NCBI GenBank assembly: GCA_009829735.1
Contig: CM020620.1
Location: forward strand, 26,196,951-26,260,950
DNA length: 64,000 bases
Direction: 5' to 3'
Source: Pyropia yezoensis
Taxonomy: Eukaryota; Rhodophyta; Bangiophyceae; Bangiales; Bangiaceae
The notes under the pieces: generated by a model
Seen by the model: only the letters and a program-made list of their open reading frames with translations
Told to the model about the DNA's origin: nothing
Databases searched by the model: none
Shown here: positions 9,558-21,246 of the stretch, piece by piece
Layout: the number at the start of each line of letters is the position of its first letter
Position numbering within the stretch: the first letter of the stretch is position 1
Made by a program: the position numbers and the translations under genes

Positions 9558-12245
9558 CATTTTCATTTTTTTTAGTTTGTATATTTCTGAGCGACATCTT
9601 TCCCCGGCACTCCACCTCGGCCGTCTGCTCTGTGGCCAGGCGGCCGGCGCGACGGTGGCGGCGGCCGGCGCGACGGCGGCGGCGGCCGCCCCCTCCCCCC
9701 ACGCGCCCGACGCCCTGCGCCGCCGTGGCGGCGGCATCGGCCGGCCGGCCGCCGCCCCCCTCCCTAGGCGACTCCCTCGCGGCGGCCACGGCGGCGACGA
9801 GCGCCTCCCGCTCCAACGCACACAAGCCTGCGAGGAAGGTGACGAGCAGCGTTGGAGTCGCCGCCCGCCGCGGGCGCGTGCGCGGCCGCGCCGCGGCCGT
9901 TCCCTGCCGCATCCGTCGCTGCCGGCCAGCCGGGCGCTGCCGCGGGCGGTGTCGTCGGGGGACTTCCGCCCCTCCGTTCCGCCGCCCTCGGCTCGGGTGG
10001 CGGCGGCGGCGCACACCACCATGGCGGGGACTGGTGACGCCGTGCCGCCGCCGCCGCCGCCGCGGCCGCCGCCGCCTCTGCCGTCACCGATGCCGGCGGC
10101 GACGCCCGCGGCGACGCCGGCCGCGACACCGGCGCTGGCGCCACTGCCGGGGCGGTGGCCGCCGCCGCTGACGGCGGCGGCTGCGCCAGCCGCCGCCACC
10201 CCGTCGGCGGCAGCGCGCACGTGCGTGGCAGCAGAGGGTCGCACGGCGGGGGCGGGGAGCCGTACACGGTCGCGCCGTGCGGCGGCGGGGAGCCATGCAC
10301 GGCCGCACCAGCAGCGAAGGTCGAAGAGGAGTGGGGGGGGGACGCCGGGGGGGGGGGGCACGGGGACGGGGCGGCGGCAGCTGCGGCAGCGCCACCGCCC
10401 GCCACACGGCGCGGCTGTGCGGGCGGCGACTGGGACGGCGACCGGGACGGCGACCGCGGCGGCGTCCGCGGCGGTGACCTCGGCGGCAGCTGAGGTGGCG
10501 CCTGCGGCTGAGACCGCGGCGGCAGCTGGAGTATCGACCGCGGCGGCGACGGCAGCGGCACCCGCGGCGGAGACCGCGGCGGCATCCGCGGTGGCGACCG
10601 CACGGGCACCCGTGGCGCCGACGGCGACAGCACCCGCAGCAGCAACCGCGGCGGCGCCCACGGCGGTGACCGAGGCGGCGACCGCGGTGGCGACGGCGAG
10701 GGCGCCCAAAGTGGCGACGGCGGCGGCGACGGCCGCGGCATCGGGAAGGGTGGAGGTGGCCGCCAGGACAAGACGGACGGCAGTGGCGGCCGCGGCGCCG
10801 CGGCGCCCGCCGCTGACTGAATGAAAAGAGACAGGAGTTTGTTAACTACAGTGTGTATTTCTGCACGGGCCCCGGCCCTTGTCAACCGACAGCAGTCGTC
10901 GACCTTGTGTGCAGGGGTCGGCCTGGCGGCTGCGCGCATGCGTGGCGGGCGGGCCCCGCGGCGGCGAAGTCGATACAGGACGGGGAGGCCAACGGGGCTG
11001 CTGTGCGCTGAAGTAGCCGCCGTTCCCGTGGCCGGGGGAGCGAGCACCAGTCCCTGTGGCGGGATGGGGGGGAACCGGGCGGGAGACGCCGCCCCCACTG
11101 CCGTCCACGGAAGGAGGGAAGGGAAGAGCAGGGACAACCACCCGCGGCGCTCCAGGCCACCCCAGGCGCCCTTCACAGAAAGAGACCTTTTTCCACATGT
11201 TGTCCTTCCCTGCGGCGCACGCTCTCTTCACAGTGCCGCCTTCTGTGTGGACGTCTCCGGCGCGCACCCACCCCCCGCTCCTCATCTCCACCGCCAGGGA
11301 CGAGACGGGCTAATCGACACAAGCGACGTGCCCTTGCGGCCGAAAACAGCTAGTGGGACCAGGTCGGTGCCGGCGCAAGCCACCGCCGTCGGGCCGCAAC
11401 CAAGGAAAAGAGGGCGACCCACTCCCCCCTTCTGCGTTCGCGGCGTTGCCGACACCTCGCGCTTTCCAATTCAATCCCAGACTCGAGCGGCGGTTGCCCC
11501 GTTCCGACGTCCCCTGCTGCAACGGGGCAGAGCCGAAGTGGTGGCGGGTTTTGCAATGAAAGAAGGGGGCACGTGCTCGGATGTCTGCCATCCGGATGCA
11601 CAGCTACGCCCCCACCTGTGCCACCCGCCAACTGCTCGGCTGGCCGCGCTGCGGTGCCACATGCCGACTGCCACTGCAGTGGCGGGTAGCACAGACAGAG
11701 AGGCAAAGGGATAGACATGAAAAGAAGTAGAGTACCGTATATCCTAACGACAAGAGAGAGTTGGCTTGCTGTAGATGGTGAGCCCCGGGCCTCCCCGACG
11801 GCTACTCGCTCCATAAAATAAATAACACGCAGACACACGCACGGGATGAACAAGAGAGGCCCCCACGGGCAGGAGCAGGGGGGGGGCGACGGCGGAGGGA
11901 GGAAGGGACGGGGGCTTGGCGGAGGGAGCGACAGCTGCGCCCCGCCGTCGCAGGGACACCCCCCCCCCCCTTGCCGCCCTAGACCAAGTCAGGGAACGGG
12001 GGGGGGGAGGGGGAAAGAGAAGAAGGAAGAGGGTGGCGTGCGGTGGAGAGGAAAAGGGTGACCTGGCCGAGCACTTCCGCCAGGGCACCCTCGCGAGGCC
12101 AGTGGAGGAGGGTGAGCAGGGCGGCGGCTGCGGGGCGGGTGGGCGCGGGCGCCGCGGCCCGCCGCCGCCGGCGCCTGTCGCCCACTACCGTGATGGCGCT
12201 CCGCCCCCCTCACAGGTACTGGTTGTACGCCTTGGGGCCGACCCC
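9558..12245. other. Low-complexity GC-rich region, no gene assigned
   Basis: 9640-10810 is mostly imperfect GCG/GGC triplet repetition (strings such as GCGACCGCGGCGGC), open in several frames on both strands with Ala-, Arg- or Pro/Ser-only translations. A minus-strand stretch near 9790-9890 reads more like protein (TLLVTFLAGLCALEREALVA), but no start, end or family could be set. 10820-11730 has mixed composition without a recognisable product. 11870-12020 is purine/G-run rich. Confidence 0.45.
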
Positions 12246-12485
12246 CTAGTAGTCGTGGACGGGGCGCTTGACGTACCCCTGGTTGAGGCACGCCCCCTCG
12301 TTCTCGTCCATCGTCGGGTCGTCGGGGCCGCCGTACCAGGTGGCCCGGCCGCTCCGCCACTTGTCGTCCCAGCCAAAGCCGCCGGCCACGGCGGGGGCGG
12401 GGGCCACCGTCACCAACGCCGCGGCGGCGGCGGCGGCGGCGAGGAGGAGGGCGGCGGCCGCCCCGACGCGAGGCCTCGGTGCCAT
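12246..12485 (-). CDS. Small secreted protein with an expansin/RlpA-like N-terminal motif
   Basis: A 79-residue frame starting at the ATG at 12485. Residues 7-35 form an Ala-rich hydrophobic signal peptide with a likely cleavage after APAVAG. The rest contains SGRATWYGGPDDP and GACLNQGY, reminiscent of the start of double-psi beta-barrel proteins of the expansin/RlpA type. Full family members are much longer, so this is either a truncated gene, a first exon, or an independent small secreted protein. After the TAG the same frame continues for 11 sensible codons (GVGPKAYNQYL) before TGA, which would be explained by a single base change at the stop or by a sequencing error. C-rich DNA upstream has no clear promoter. 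Confidence 0.5.
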   Translation of the reverse strand: MAPRPRVGAAAALLLAAAAAAAALVTVAPAPAVAGGFGWDDKWRSGRATWYGGPDDPTMDENEGACLNQGYVKRPVHDY

Positions 12486-14880
12486 GGCGGCGGCGTCAGG
12501 GGGGTACTGGGGAAGAGGAGGGGGAGGAGAGGAGGAGGAGCAGGAGCAGGAGGAGGAGGAGGAGAGGAAGAGGGTGGTAGGCAGAGGGAGGATGGGGGGG
12601 ATGCGAGGGGCTGGGAGGGACGCGTGCGGTGAGGTGGGCGGGCGGCAAGACGAGCGGAGGGATGTCGGCGTCAGGGTGTGGGAGGCGGGAGGTAGCCGAG
12701 GTGGGTCTGGCGAGGCGGGTGGTGGCTGCTGGCTGCTGCGGTACGGAAGCGGGTGGTCTGGGTGAGGGACCCCCCCCCGGCGGCGCTTATGTACACACCC
12801 TGGGCACGGCGCCCCCCCCCCCCCCCCACCACCACCCCCCCCCCCCCCCTTCTCGCCACAACGGCGGTGCAAGCGCCTGCCCCAGGCTGCCGACGCTACC
12901 CCCCCCCCCCCCCGCCGGCCGTGCGCAGCGGCAGTGTCTGCCACCAGGGGCGGCAGCCAGCCAGCCACCGCCCTCCCACCCCCCCCCCCCCCCCCCCCCC
13001 CTCTCCCAGCAGCGCCGTGGCAGCCCCCCACTCGTACCTCCGCCCCCCATCTCCGTCGCTCCCCCACCTCCGCTACAGGGGGGGGGACGCGTCGGCATTG
13101 GCGGTCAGACGGGCGGGGGGCGGTGGCGGCCAGTCCACAGGGCGTGTGCGTGTTGGGTCACGCCGCCCCCCCCCCCCCCCCCCCCCACCCCCCTCCTCCC
13201 CCCGCACCCCCCCCAGCAAGACTCTGCGCCTCCCCTGCCGGCCGCTGCCGGCGGCGGCATGGCCGCCGCGGTCACGGCCGTCCCACAGCCACAGCCACAC
13301 CGAGCCGCCCCGGCGGGGCCACAGCCACCACACCCGCCGCCGCCGCCCGCACCCACCCTCCGCACGCCTCCGCTACCCCCCCCCCCTCCCTCCCTCCCCC
13401 CCTCCCCCCCCCCCCCAAACAGACTCAGCCGCATCTCCCCGTCAGGCAGACGCCACGCTGCCGCCCATTGCCGCTGCCGCTGCTGCCGCTGCTGCCGCCA
13501 CCGCGGCAGGGGGGGGGGGCGGGGCGGGCGGGACAGGCGGGCGGGCGGGCGGGCGGGCGGGCGGCCACACCAAGAGGGGCGGGGAGGGGAGGGGAGGAGG
13601 AGGGGGAGGGGGAGGGGGAGACGAGACACCCAGTCTCTCTCACCCCCGCTCCCCTCCCCCCCCCCCCCCCCCCCTCGCCGTCGGTCGGCAGCGGCAGGAC
13701 GGCGGTGCGCGGCGGCACGTCGGGAGAGGGGGGGCATCGAGCGAGAGAAAAGAAAGGGGGGGGGGGGGGGGGGGAGGGGGGGGGGGGGGGGAGGTGGGGA
13801 GGGCAAGAGAGAGAGGAGCAAGAGGGCAACGGCGGGTGTCGCGCAGAGTCCGACGCCCCCGTCCCGCCCACATCCCATCCCACCCTCTCTGCCCACCGCA
13901 GCTCTCACCCCCCCCCCCCCCCCCCCCACCCCCCCCCCCGCCCGGCCCCCCCCTCCCACCGGGCATATTTACGAGCCAGAGGGGCACACGTCGCGATGCG
14001 GGCGACAAAACGGATTCCGCCCCCCCCCCCCCCCCCCCCCCCCCCCCCCACGCACCCCCCCCCGCCGCCGCCACCACGCCACGCCACACCACACCACCCC
14101 CTCCCGCGAATGGGGTGGATACGCCTCCTGGCGGGCGCGACGGTTCACCCGGTGGCGGCGGCGGTGCGCGCCCACTCCCCCCCCCCCCACCCGGGGGTGA
14201 GGCGATAACGGCAGTGTGGGCGCAGGGGGCGTTGGTGTTCTGGGCGCAGGGGGCGTTGGTGGGGGGCGGCGCCTGGCGGGGGGGGGGGGTGTGCCAGCCA
14301 CGTCGGCGGCGGCGGGGTGGGGCTGGTCTCCGCCCAACTCCGCCCGCCGCTGTCGCCCTCCAGCGGGGGATGCCTCGGCAGCCTTGTGGCACCATGGCAC
14401 GACGCCGCTTCGGGGGCAAGAACGCTGCCTGATTGTGCCGCGTGCGTATCGAGACACGGCGGGCAATATGGCACGAGCACCTCATTGGCCGAGGCGCGTG
14501 GCCCGAAGGTTGTCCGAGAACCGACAAAAGAACGCCCCTTGTATCTTTTTTCTGCAACGTACCATAGGGAGGTGGCGACTACCAATCGCCCGAGCTGTTG
14601 TAGGCAGAAAGCATGAAACGGGGGCAAAAGCGGTGTCTATGATGCCTTGAGGGGGGGTCGATGCAGGTTTTATGCAGGTGTTTGCTCGAGAATTTCCCAA
14701 AAAAGCAAGAAAATTTTGACAGGCGATCAGCAGTGCTGCGCCGGGTACGGCGTCCGGCATTGCTCGTCCCGCCTTCCTGTTCACCCGCACGAAAGTATCG
14801 CGGCGACGGCGACGGCGGTGACCATTAGCATCGCGCGCCCGTCGCGCCGGCGGGCAGCGCCCGCCCATGACTCGTTATCT
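12486..14880. other. C/G homopolymer-rich intergenic region
   Basis: Dominated by long C runs (for example around 12976-13000, 13186, 13660 and 14022-14050) and a G-rich block at 13755-13795. Proline/glycine frames hundreds of codons long exist on both strands but have no domain content. 14430-14880 is of normal composition and includes 14540-14568, an exact inverted copy of 2924-2952. No gene is supported. Confidence 0.55.
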
Positions 14881-17800
14881 TCAGAGGGAGCGGAGGAAGA
14901 ACACGCTTTCGAGGGGGTAGCGCGGCGGCAGTTGCGATGCGGGGCGTGAGGACGGTTGCGCGTTGGTGTTGGGCTGTCTCCGTCGCTGCTCGTGGTGAAT
15001 TGTCTTTCGTCGTACTCGAATCCTCGTGCGCCGGCGCGGCGGCCCCCGCTCCCCTTGCAGCAGCAGCAGTCGTTGCGCTGCCACCTGCCGCCACGCCTCG
15101 GCTGCGCTCCTCACCCCACCGTCTGCCTGAAAGCTCAGCCCAAACCCACCTCCACACAAAACAGTGCCGTCAATGTCCCTTCCAGGAGGGCTCTGGCAGA
15201 GCCCACCGCCGGCGGCAGCGACGCGGGAAATGTTCAACGGGTCACGCAGCAGCCGCGCCCACCCCATGCAGAGGCCAATGGCGTCGTGAGGGGGCGCGCG
15301 CGCGGTGTCACGCCTGCCCGTTGGCGGACCCCCCCCCCTCCGACGCCCCCTCACCCCCCCCCCCGCCGACCGCCGCCGCACACACTCGCGGAGGGACACG
15401 AGGTAGGCGTCCTCGAGGTGCTGCGCCAGCGAGTCCCCCGACGTGACCGCGTCCCACAGCGCCTGCTCCGCGTGGAAGAGGTCCTCCATCGCCGTCCACC
15501 GGCGGCCGAGCAGGTCTGCCGTGTCGGCCGCCGCCGCCGCCGCCGCCGCCGCCGTTGCCGCCGCCACGGCGGTCGTGTCTGCGTCACTGGCGGCGGCCGC
15601 GTCGGTCGCCACGTCCCCGTCGGGCGCCCCTGTCTCTGCCTGTTCGTGCGACGCCGGCGCGGCGCCCGCCCCCCCCTCCCCCCCACCGCCTTCCGCCACC
15701 ACCGCCGCCGTGGAGCCTTCCACCCACAGCTGCCCCGCCGCGTTCACCAACACCGCCCGCCCCACATGGCGGTAGCTCCCCGCCGGCGCGCGGGCGACCA
15801 CGTCCACGTCATTGACGACGCGGAACGCCGCCGGCAGCAGCGCGTCGACGGCCGCCCCAAACGCGGCATCCCCCACCTTGGGCTGACCAAACGAGTAGAG
15901 GACGGGCGGCCGGCCACCCGGGTGCCGCGCCGCCACGTCGGCGGCGGCGAGCGTGGCGAGCGCACCGCCCAGCGAATGACCGGTGAAAAAGACTTCCCAG
16001 TCGCGGCCAAGGCCGCCGGTGAGCGCAGATAGCTCGGCGAGGAGCGGCTCCCGCACCGACGCATAGCCGCGCAGGAAGCCAAAGTGGACCAGTGGGGTAT
16101 CCGCTTCAGGAGTGGTCGCGGCAGGGGGAGGAGGATCCTCTGACTTGGAAGGTGCCACTTTGCCCGCGGCAGGACCGCCCCCCCTCCCTTTCCTCATCTT
16201 GGCCGCCGCCTCCCGAGCAGCATCAACCATTGTCCCATGCTGGCAGCCACGCCGCCGCCGCCCCCCCCCCCCCCCCCTCCTAGGTCAATCGGCCCACCTG
16301 GAACCCACGGGACCTGCCAGGCCATGGCGTCCGTCGCGAGGTCCTTCCAGCTGACCGTCTCGGTTCCCCGAAAGGCCACCACCGCCAGCCGCCGCCCCGG
16401 GTCCCGCCATATCCACACCTCCGTGTCCGTGTCGTCCGACTCGAGAAAGAAAGCGCGCTCCAACCGGGTGTGGCACAGGCGACCGTGCGCCGACTCTGCC
16501 GCGTCCATCACCTCCGTGGCGAGGGCCTTCCATTCCTCGCCCATGGGGGTGGCCGAGATGGCCGCCTCAGCGTCCTCCCAGGTGGACTCGTCCGCCTCGA
16601 CCAACGCCCCGTCAGCGCTGCCGTCGCCATCGCCAACGCTGCCGCCGTTGCCATTGTCCACAGCTGACGCCGCGTCGGCCGCGTCAGCAGCCTCCACAGC
16701 GGCCTCAACCTCTTCGCCTGCTCCCCCCCCCCTCAGGGGGATGTACCCCACATCCACCACCAGCGCCATCCCCGATGACAGAGCCGCTGCGAGGGTGGCG
16801 TCGGCTTCCCGACCCGCCGCGGCAGCAGCGGCAGCAGCGGCGACCGATGTGCGCCGCTCGGCGCGGCGGAGCGCATCCACAGCGGCAGCTGCCTCGCGCG
16901 CAGTGTCGGCCAGCATCGCCGCCGCCGACGAGGGCGCCCCGCCAAGGAGGGCCAGTGCCCGCGCTGCCGCATCAGTGAGCGGCGGGGCGGGGGGGCGCGG
17001 AGCATTGGGCTTCAGGGGGGACAACGCCTCGCCATCCATGACGTCGCCAATAGAATGGTCAGAGGCCAGGGAGGGCGGAGGTGCATCGCTGGTGCCACCA
17101 GCCGAAATGGCCTGCTCCACAGAGACCGCCACTGTGGGCACGACCGCGTCGGCTTCAGCCGGTGGGTCCACAGCGGCCGGGTTACTTCCCCCGTCAAGCA
17201 ACGCGGGCGACGCCGCCGCCGGCGGTGGTGCTCCCGGCTGGCGCAGCCGGATGGGCACAATCAGGCGGGTGCGCACGCCGTCGGGTGACAGCTCCTCCTG
17301 TACACCATCTTGGAGCCCTCCCGTCACGTCGGCTTCCGGGTCGACGCCGCCCAGGGGCAGCGCCACGGTGCCCAGTGGCCGGCGCTCCATTACGGCCGAG
17401 CGCGACGAGTAGACATCAATGTATGCCGTCGGCACGGTCGGCGGCGAAGCGTCGTCGTCGCCGCCCGCACTCTCCCCGCACGACGGGGCGTAGAGGAAAA
17501 AGTCGCGGCGGTAGGCCGGGCGGTCCACCACGACCGGCCCGTACCGGACTTGAAAAAATAGGGCACCCTCAAACAGAGCGTGCGACCACGACCGCTCCAC
17601 CCGGTCAATGGCCAAGCGGAACATGCCGCGGGAACGGCCCGCCAGGATGGACGTGGATGGGTAGGCCACCCGTACCCGCGCCGCAGAGGCGGTACCTTCG
17701 GTGGGCGGCTCCGCCCCCGCGTCACCAGCCGGGGGGCAGTCTGCTGCCGCCACCCCGGTGCGGGTCAGCCACAGCGAGCCCGGCGGCGGCTCGGCGTACG

Positions 17801-18840
17801 ACTCAAACGCGTACGCGGCGAGCGCGAGGGCGGTGGTCATCTCAAAAGGGGGGCCCCCAGCGCGGGGCGCCACGGCCGCCCCCGCCGATACCGGTGGCGG
17901 CGCCCCCATCGACCGCCCCGCCGCGGAGCGGGCCTCGCGCAGGAGGCGCTCGGGGGAGGCTGCGGCGGCAAACCCGCCCAACTGGTCCGCCAGGCCCGTG
18001 AGGGCGTCGACAAAGGGGAGGCTGCTCATACCGCCCGCCGGGGGGGGGTCCAACTGCCCCGCAACGTCCGACAAGAGGTCTGAAAAGGACACAGCGCCGG
18101 CAAGAGGAGGGGCGGCCACGGGTGGGGGCAGCGCCAACGCGGCAACCCCACCGGGGGCGCCCGCCTTGGCCTTGCCGCCATCAACGCCGCCCCCATCGCC
18201 ATTGCCGCTCGCAGCCCGCCCCCTCCCCCATCTTTCCGTCGTTGCGTCGGTCGCCGTGGCGCCATCCGCAGCCACCCCCTCCGCCTCTGCTGCAGCGGCA
18301 GCTGCAACCACAGCCGCCTGCCCCGCCTGCTCGGCCGCGGCTGCTGCCGCTAACGCGGCCGCAGCCGCCTCCTCGGCAGCTGTTGCCGCCGTTGCTGCCG
18401 CAGCTGCCGCTGCAGCTGCTGCCGTAGACGCTGCCGACGCCCGCTGACGCTGCCGCGGCCGCCGCTTCCCCCGCCGCGGCAGCGGGGTTGGCGCTGGGGG
18501 TGAGCGGCGGCGGTGGCGGCAGCCACGCCGCGTCCCCCTCCTTGGGCCGCCGCCGCCCGCCCCCCGCGCCCCCCCAGCCCGGCCAGCCGAGGCCGGCAGT
18601 GGGCGCCTCGGTTCCACCGTGTCGGGGCCGCCGCGCCGGGCCGCCGCACCGCGTGGCGCAACGGCGCCGCCCGGGGGGGGCGGCAGGGAGGGGCAACGAG
18701 CCGGCGAGGCGGCCGCCACTGCCGGTGCGCGGCCAAAGCGCCAAGGGCGGTGGGGTGGCCAGGAAGGCTGGGAGGGGGGGAGGGGGGGGGGGTAGCAGGA
18801 GCGCTGGTTGGGGGGCGGGAGGGGGGGCGGAGCGCGCCAT
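14881..18840 (-). CDS. Class 3 lipase with N-terminal C2-like region (HIL1-like plastid lipase)
   Basis: Alpha/beta-hydrolase of the lipase-3 family. The upstream part (about 18000-17000) resembles the C2-like half of plant HIL1-type galactolipid lipases, including YAFESYAEPPPG and LFFQVRYGPVVV. Next comes FLESDDTDTEVWIWRDPGRR and the oxyanion motif VVAFRGTETVSWKDL. The downstream part has the nucleophile motif FFTGHSLGGA (Ser codon at about 15975), the Asp in VVNDVDVVARAP and the His in SYRHVG (about 15765), so the triad is complete. The two parts lie in different frames, meeting at a C run at 16260-16276. A homopolymer sequencing error or a small intron would explain this. A second frame change near 18450-18490 would link the likely start, ATG 18840 (MARSAPPPAP), to an Ala-rich, transit-peptide-like leader. 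Recognisable similarity ends near 15390, so the C-terminus is uncertain. Known members hydrolyse plastid galactolipids under heat stress. Confidence 0.75.
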
Positions 18841-19500
18841 GGAGCGAGACAAGAGGCCCACAGCCGGCAGCAACCGGCAAGTGCACACGGGAGTAAGGTG
18901 CAAGGTGATATGAAGGTGGGAAGGGGAGAGGGGAAGGAAGATGAGGGGAGAGGGCAGTGGAGGACAGGTAGGAGATGGGGTAGAGGAAGGGGGGTGGGGA
19001 CAGTAAGGCATGGGGAGGCGGCAAAGCGGCGGCAAGAGGGGGGAGCGGTCCAGCGCGGCAGGAACCCCCTGCAAGATGGAGGTGTTGCGTCGTCACTGGT
19101 CCCTGCCGTGCTTCCACTGCTGACGAGCCGATCCTCTCCGTACAGTACAGACGTGTACAATGCTGTACTGTAATTACAAAGTACGAACAGAGGAGCAGAA
19201 GTGTCCAGTCTTCCTGCACAACAAGTATGGTGGCGGAATGCAACAGAAAGTTGGCTGGTGTGACGTGCAACCGAATACTTGATGCCAACACAATGCAAAC
19301 GCCCGAACAGAGTGCATGAGGCCAGACGTCGCTCTCCCCAACACGCGGCTCCTCTCCCCAACACGCTGCTGCGTTCTCTCGACCGGCCGGCCGGCGCTTG
19401 CATCCACCTACCTCCCACCGTTTGGTTAGACAACGTCCGGCGACTGCCTGGCCGCGCCGCCCCCTCCCCCCCACCGCGCGGGGCGACGGCCGGCAGGGGC
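18841..19500. promoter_or_regulatory. Divergent intergenic region upstream of the lipase
   Basis: Between the proposed lipase start and the WD-repeat pieces. 18840-19040 is purine-rich on the plus strand. 19130-19330 is of moderate GC. A GTACAGTACAGACGTGTACAATGCTGTACTGTA stretch lies at about 19139-19172; its short dyads (GTACAG/CTGTAC) could be regulatory. No TATA box could be defended. Confidence 0.3.
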
Positions 19501-19504
19501 AGCC

Positions 19505-20746
19505 ATGGCGGTGGCAGCGGCATTGGCCGCAGCGGCGACGCCACGCCGCGCGGCCCCCCCAATGTCGGAGGCGACCCGGCAGCGCCGGTGACAGCGCCGG
19601 CGGTAGCGGTGGCGGCAGCACCTGCCCCCTCCCCTCCTCCCTACTACCACTCGCTGGCGGGAGCCTCCTTGCCGCTGACGCTCACAGCCTCGGCCGACGG
19701 CAGTGGAGACGGCGGGGGGCGGCGGTAGCGGCGGCAGCGGCATCGGCGGCGGCAGTGGCGGCAGTGGCGCCGCCGCCGCCCCCGCCACCGCGCCGCCCCC
19801 GCCCTAGTCGTGCTGCCCCTCTTCTCCACCACCGTCACCCCCGACGGTACGCCGCTGTCGGCGCAGCGGGCGGGCCTGTGTGGGCGCTCGCCGGCCCCGC
19901 TGGCTGTGGTGGCGACGGCAACGGCGGCGTCGACGGCGGCGAAAGCGGCGACGGCAGCAATGACGGCGACGAGGATGGCCTGGTGGCTGCCGGCGCCCAC
20001 CCAGCGGCCGATGCCGCCCACGTGCTGGGCGTCCGCCAGACGGGGGAGGCGTTTGTGCAGCTGTGGCGGGTGTGGGCGCCCGTCGCGCCGGCAGCACCAG
20101 CAGCGGCGCCGGCGGCGGGTGCCCCATCACCCGACGGGAGGGAGCCGCCACCGCCACTGTGGCGCCCCGCTGCCGCCGGACCCGCCGCGCCTGTGGCGCC
20201 CGCTGCGGCCGGACCCGCCGCGCCTGTGGCGCCCGCTGCCGCCGGACCGCCCGCGCCTGCCGCCGCCGCCCCGCCGACGCACCTGGCGGGAGCGCGTCGC
20301 GGCCGCGGCGGCAGCGGCGGCCTGGCGCCCGCGGTGGTCGCGACGCTCCGCCACCAGGCGGGGTGACGTGGGACCTCGCGTGGGGCCCCCCCGTGGCGGC
20401 GGCGGCCGCCTGTTGGGTGCCGCGCTCGGCGACGGCTCGGTCGCCGTCTACCGGGTGCCGCCGGGCCTGGCCGCCCGTCTGACCGTTACCGCCGTCGAGG
20501 CGGCGGGGAGGTGTGGCGTCTCGAATTGGCGGGCGGCGGCCTTGGTTGGCGCCTCGCGTGGGCTCCCCCGCTGCGCCGTCGACGGCGGCGGCGGCGGCGG
20601 CGGCAGAGGCGACGGCGGCGGCGGGGCGTGACGTGCCACCCGCGTATGCGCTCCTGGCCGTCGCGTCCACGTCGGGGGTGCTCCGTGAGTACCGCCTGCC
20701 GCTGGAGTGTGTGCCCGCCGTCGCCGGGCCAACGGCGACACCGGCG
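19505..20746 (+). CDS. WD-repeat protein pieces, possibly TFIIIC (GTF3C2-like), truncated by the gap
   Basis: Several WD-like blades are visible on the plus strand in different frames: GGPVWALAG and HVLGVRQTGEAFVQLWRVWAP (about 19880-20080), GVTWDLAWGPP (about 20362-20394), GRLLGAALGDGSVAVYRVPP (about 20403-20462), VWRLELAGG with LAWAPP (about 20510-20560) and YALLAVASTSGVLREYRLPLE (about 20643-20708). Blades with W-x-L-x-WxPP followed by GLLA..xDG.V.VY are typical of the TFIIIC WD subunit, which helps recruit RNA polymerase III. Frame changes between blades, in a region of dense GCG repetition, suggest assembly indels or introns. The 3' end is lost in the 500-N gap. The start is not resolved. 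Confidence 0.4.
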
Positions 20747-21246
20747 NNNNNNNNNNNNNNNNNNNNNNNNNNNNNNNNNNNNNNNNNNNNNNNNNNNNNN
20801 NNNNNNNNNNNNNNNNNNNNNNNNNNNNNNNNNNNNNNNNNNNNNNNNNNNNNNNNNNNNNNNNNNNNNNNNNNNNNNNNNNNNNNNNNNNNNNNNNNNN
20901 NNNNNNNNNNNNNNNNNNNNNNNNNNNNNNNNNNNNNNNNNNNNNNNNNNNNNNNNNNNNNNNNNNNNNNNNNNNNNNNNNNNNNNNNNNNNNNNNNNNN
21001 NNNNNNNNNNNNNNNNNNNNNNNNNNNNNNNNNNNNNNNNNNNNNNNNNNNNNNNNNNNNNNNNNNNNNNNNNNNNNNNNNNNNNNNNNNNNNNNNNNNN
21101 NNNNNNNNNNNNNNNNNNNNNNNNNNNNNNNNNNNNNNNNNNNNNNNNNNNNNNNNNNNNNNNNNNNNNNNNNNNNNNNNNNNNNNNNNNNNNNNNNNNN
21201 NNNNNNNNNNNNNNNNNNNNNNNNNNNNNNNNNNNNNNNNNNNNNN
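20747..21246. other. Assembly gap of exactly 500 N
   Basis: A gap of fixed conventional length, so its true size is unknown. The WD-repeat pieces end at its left edge and the inverted helicase copy begins at its right edge. Frames drawn through the N run are artefacts. Confidence 0.99.

Larger units (their letters stand above)
4850..9600. mobile_element. Two-gene DNA transposon with a central palindrome (proposed)
   Basis: Proposed single element. A DDE transposase gene (minus strand) and a zinc-binding protein gene (plus strand) diverge from 487-bp inverted arms (6031-6517 and 7803-8289) that flank a tandem array. The layout is symmetric. The arm-to-ATG distance is about 98 bp on the left and 110 bp on the right, and the outer ends lie about 2.3 and 2.4 kb from the palindrome centre (about 7160). 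Both outer ends are unusually AT-rich for this genome (4840-4880 and 9558-9595) and share a loose inverted similarity around CTCAGAAA / CTCACAGAAA. Exact termini and a target-site duplication could not be fixed by eye. The alternative is a foldback element that landed between two unrelated genes. Confidence 0.55.

Noticed and set aside
9504-11176. Long Ala-, Pro- or Arg-rich open frames on both strands
   Set aside because: They follow GCG/GGC triplet repetition and are open in several frames at once; there is no domain, start or splice support.
12629-14557. Proline- and glycine-rich frames up to about 560 codons
   Set aside because: Produced by C and G homopolymer tracts; both strands are equally open.
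18841-19562. Extension of the lipase frame upstream to 19562
   Set aside because: The added sequence is unlike a transit peptide, and the ATG at 18840 in another frame gives a better N-terminus.
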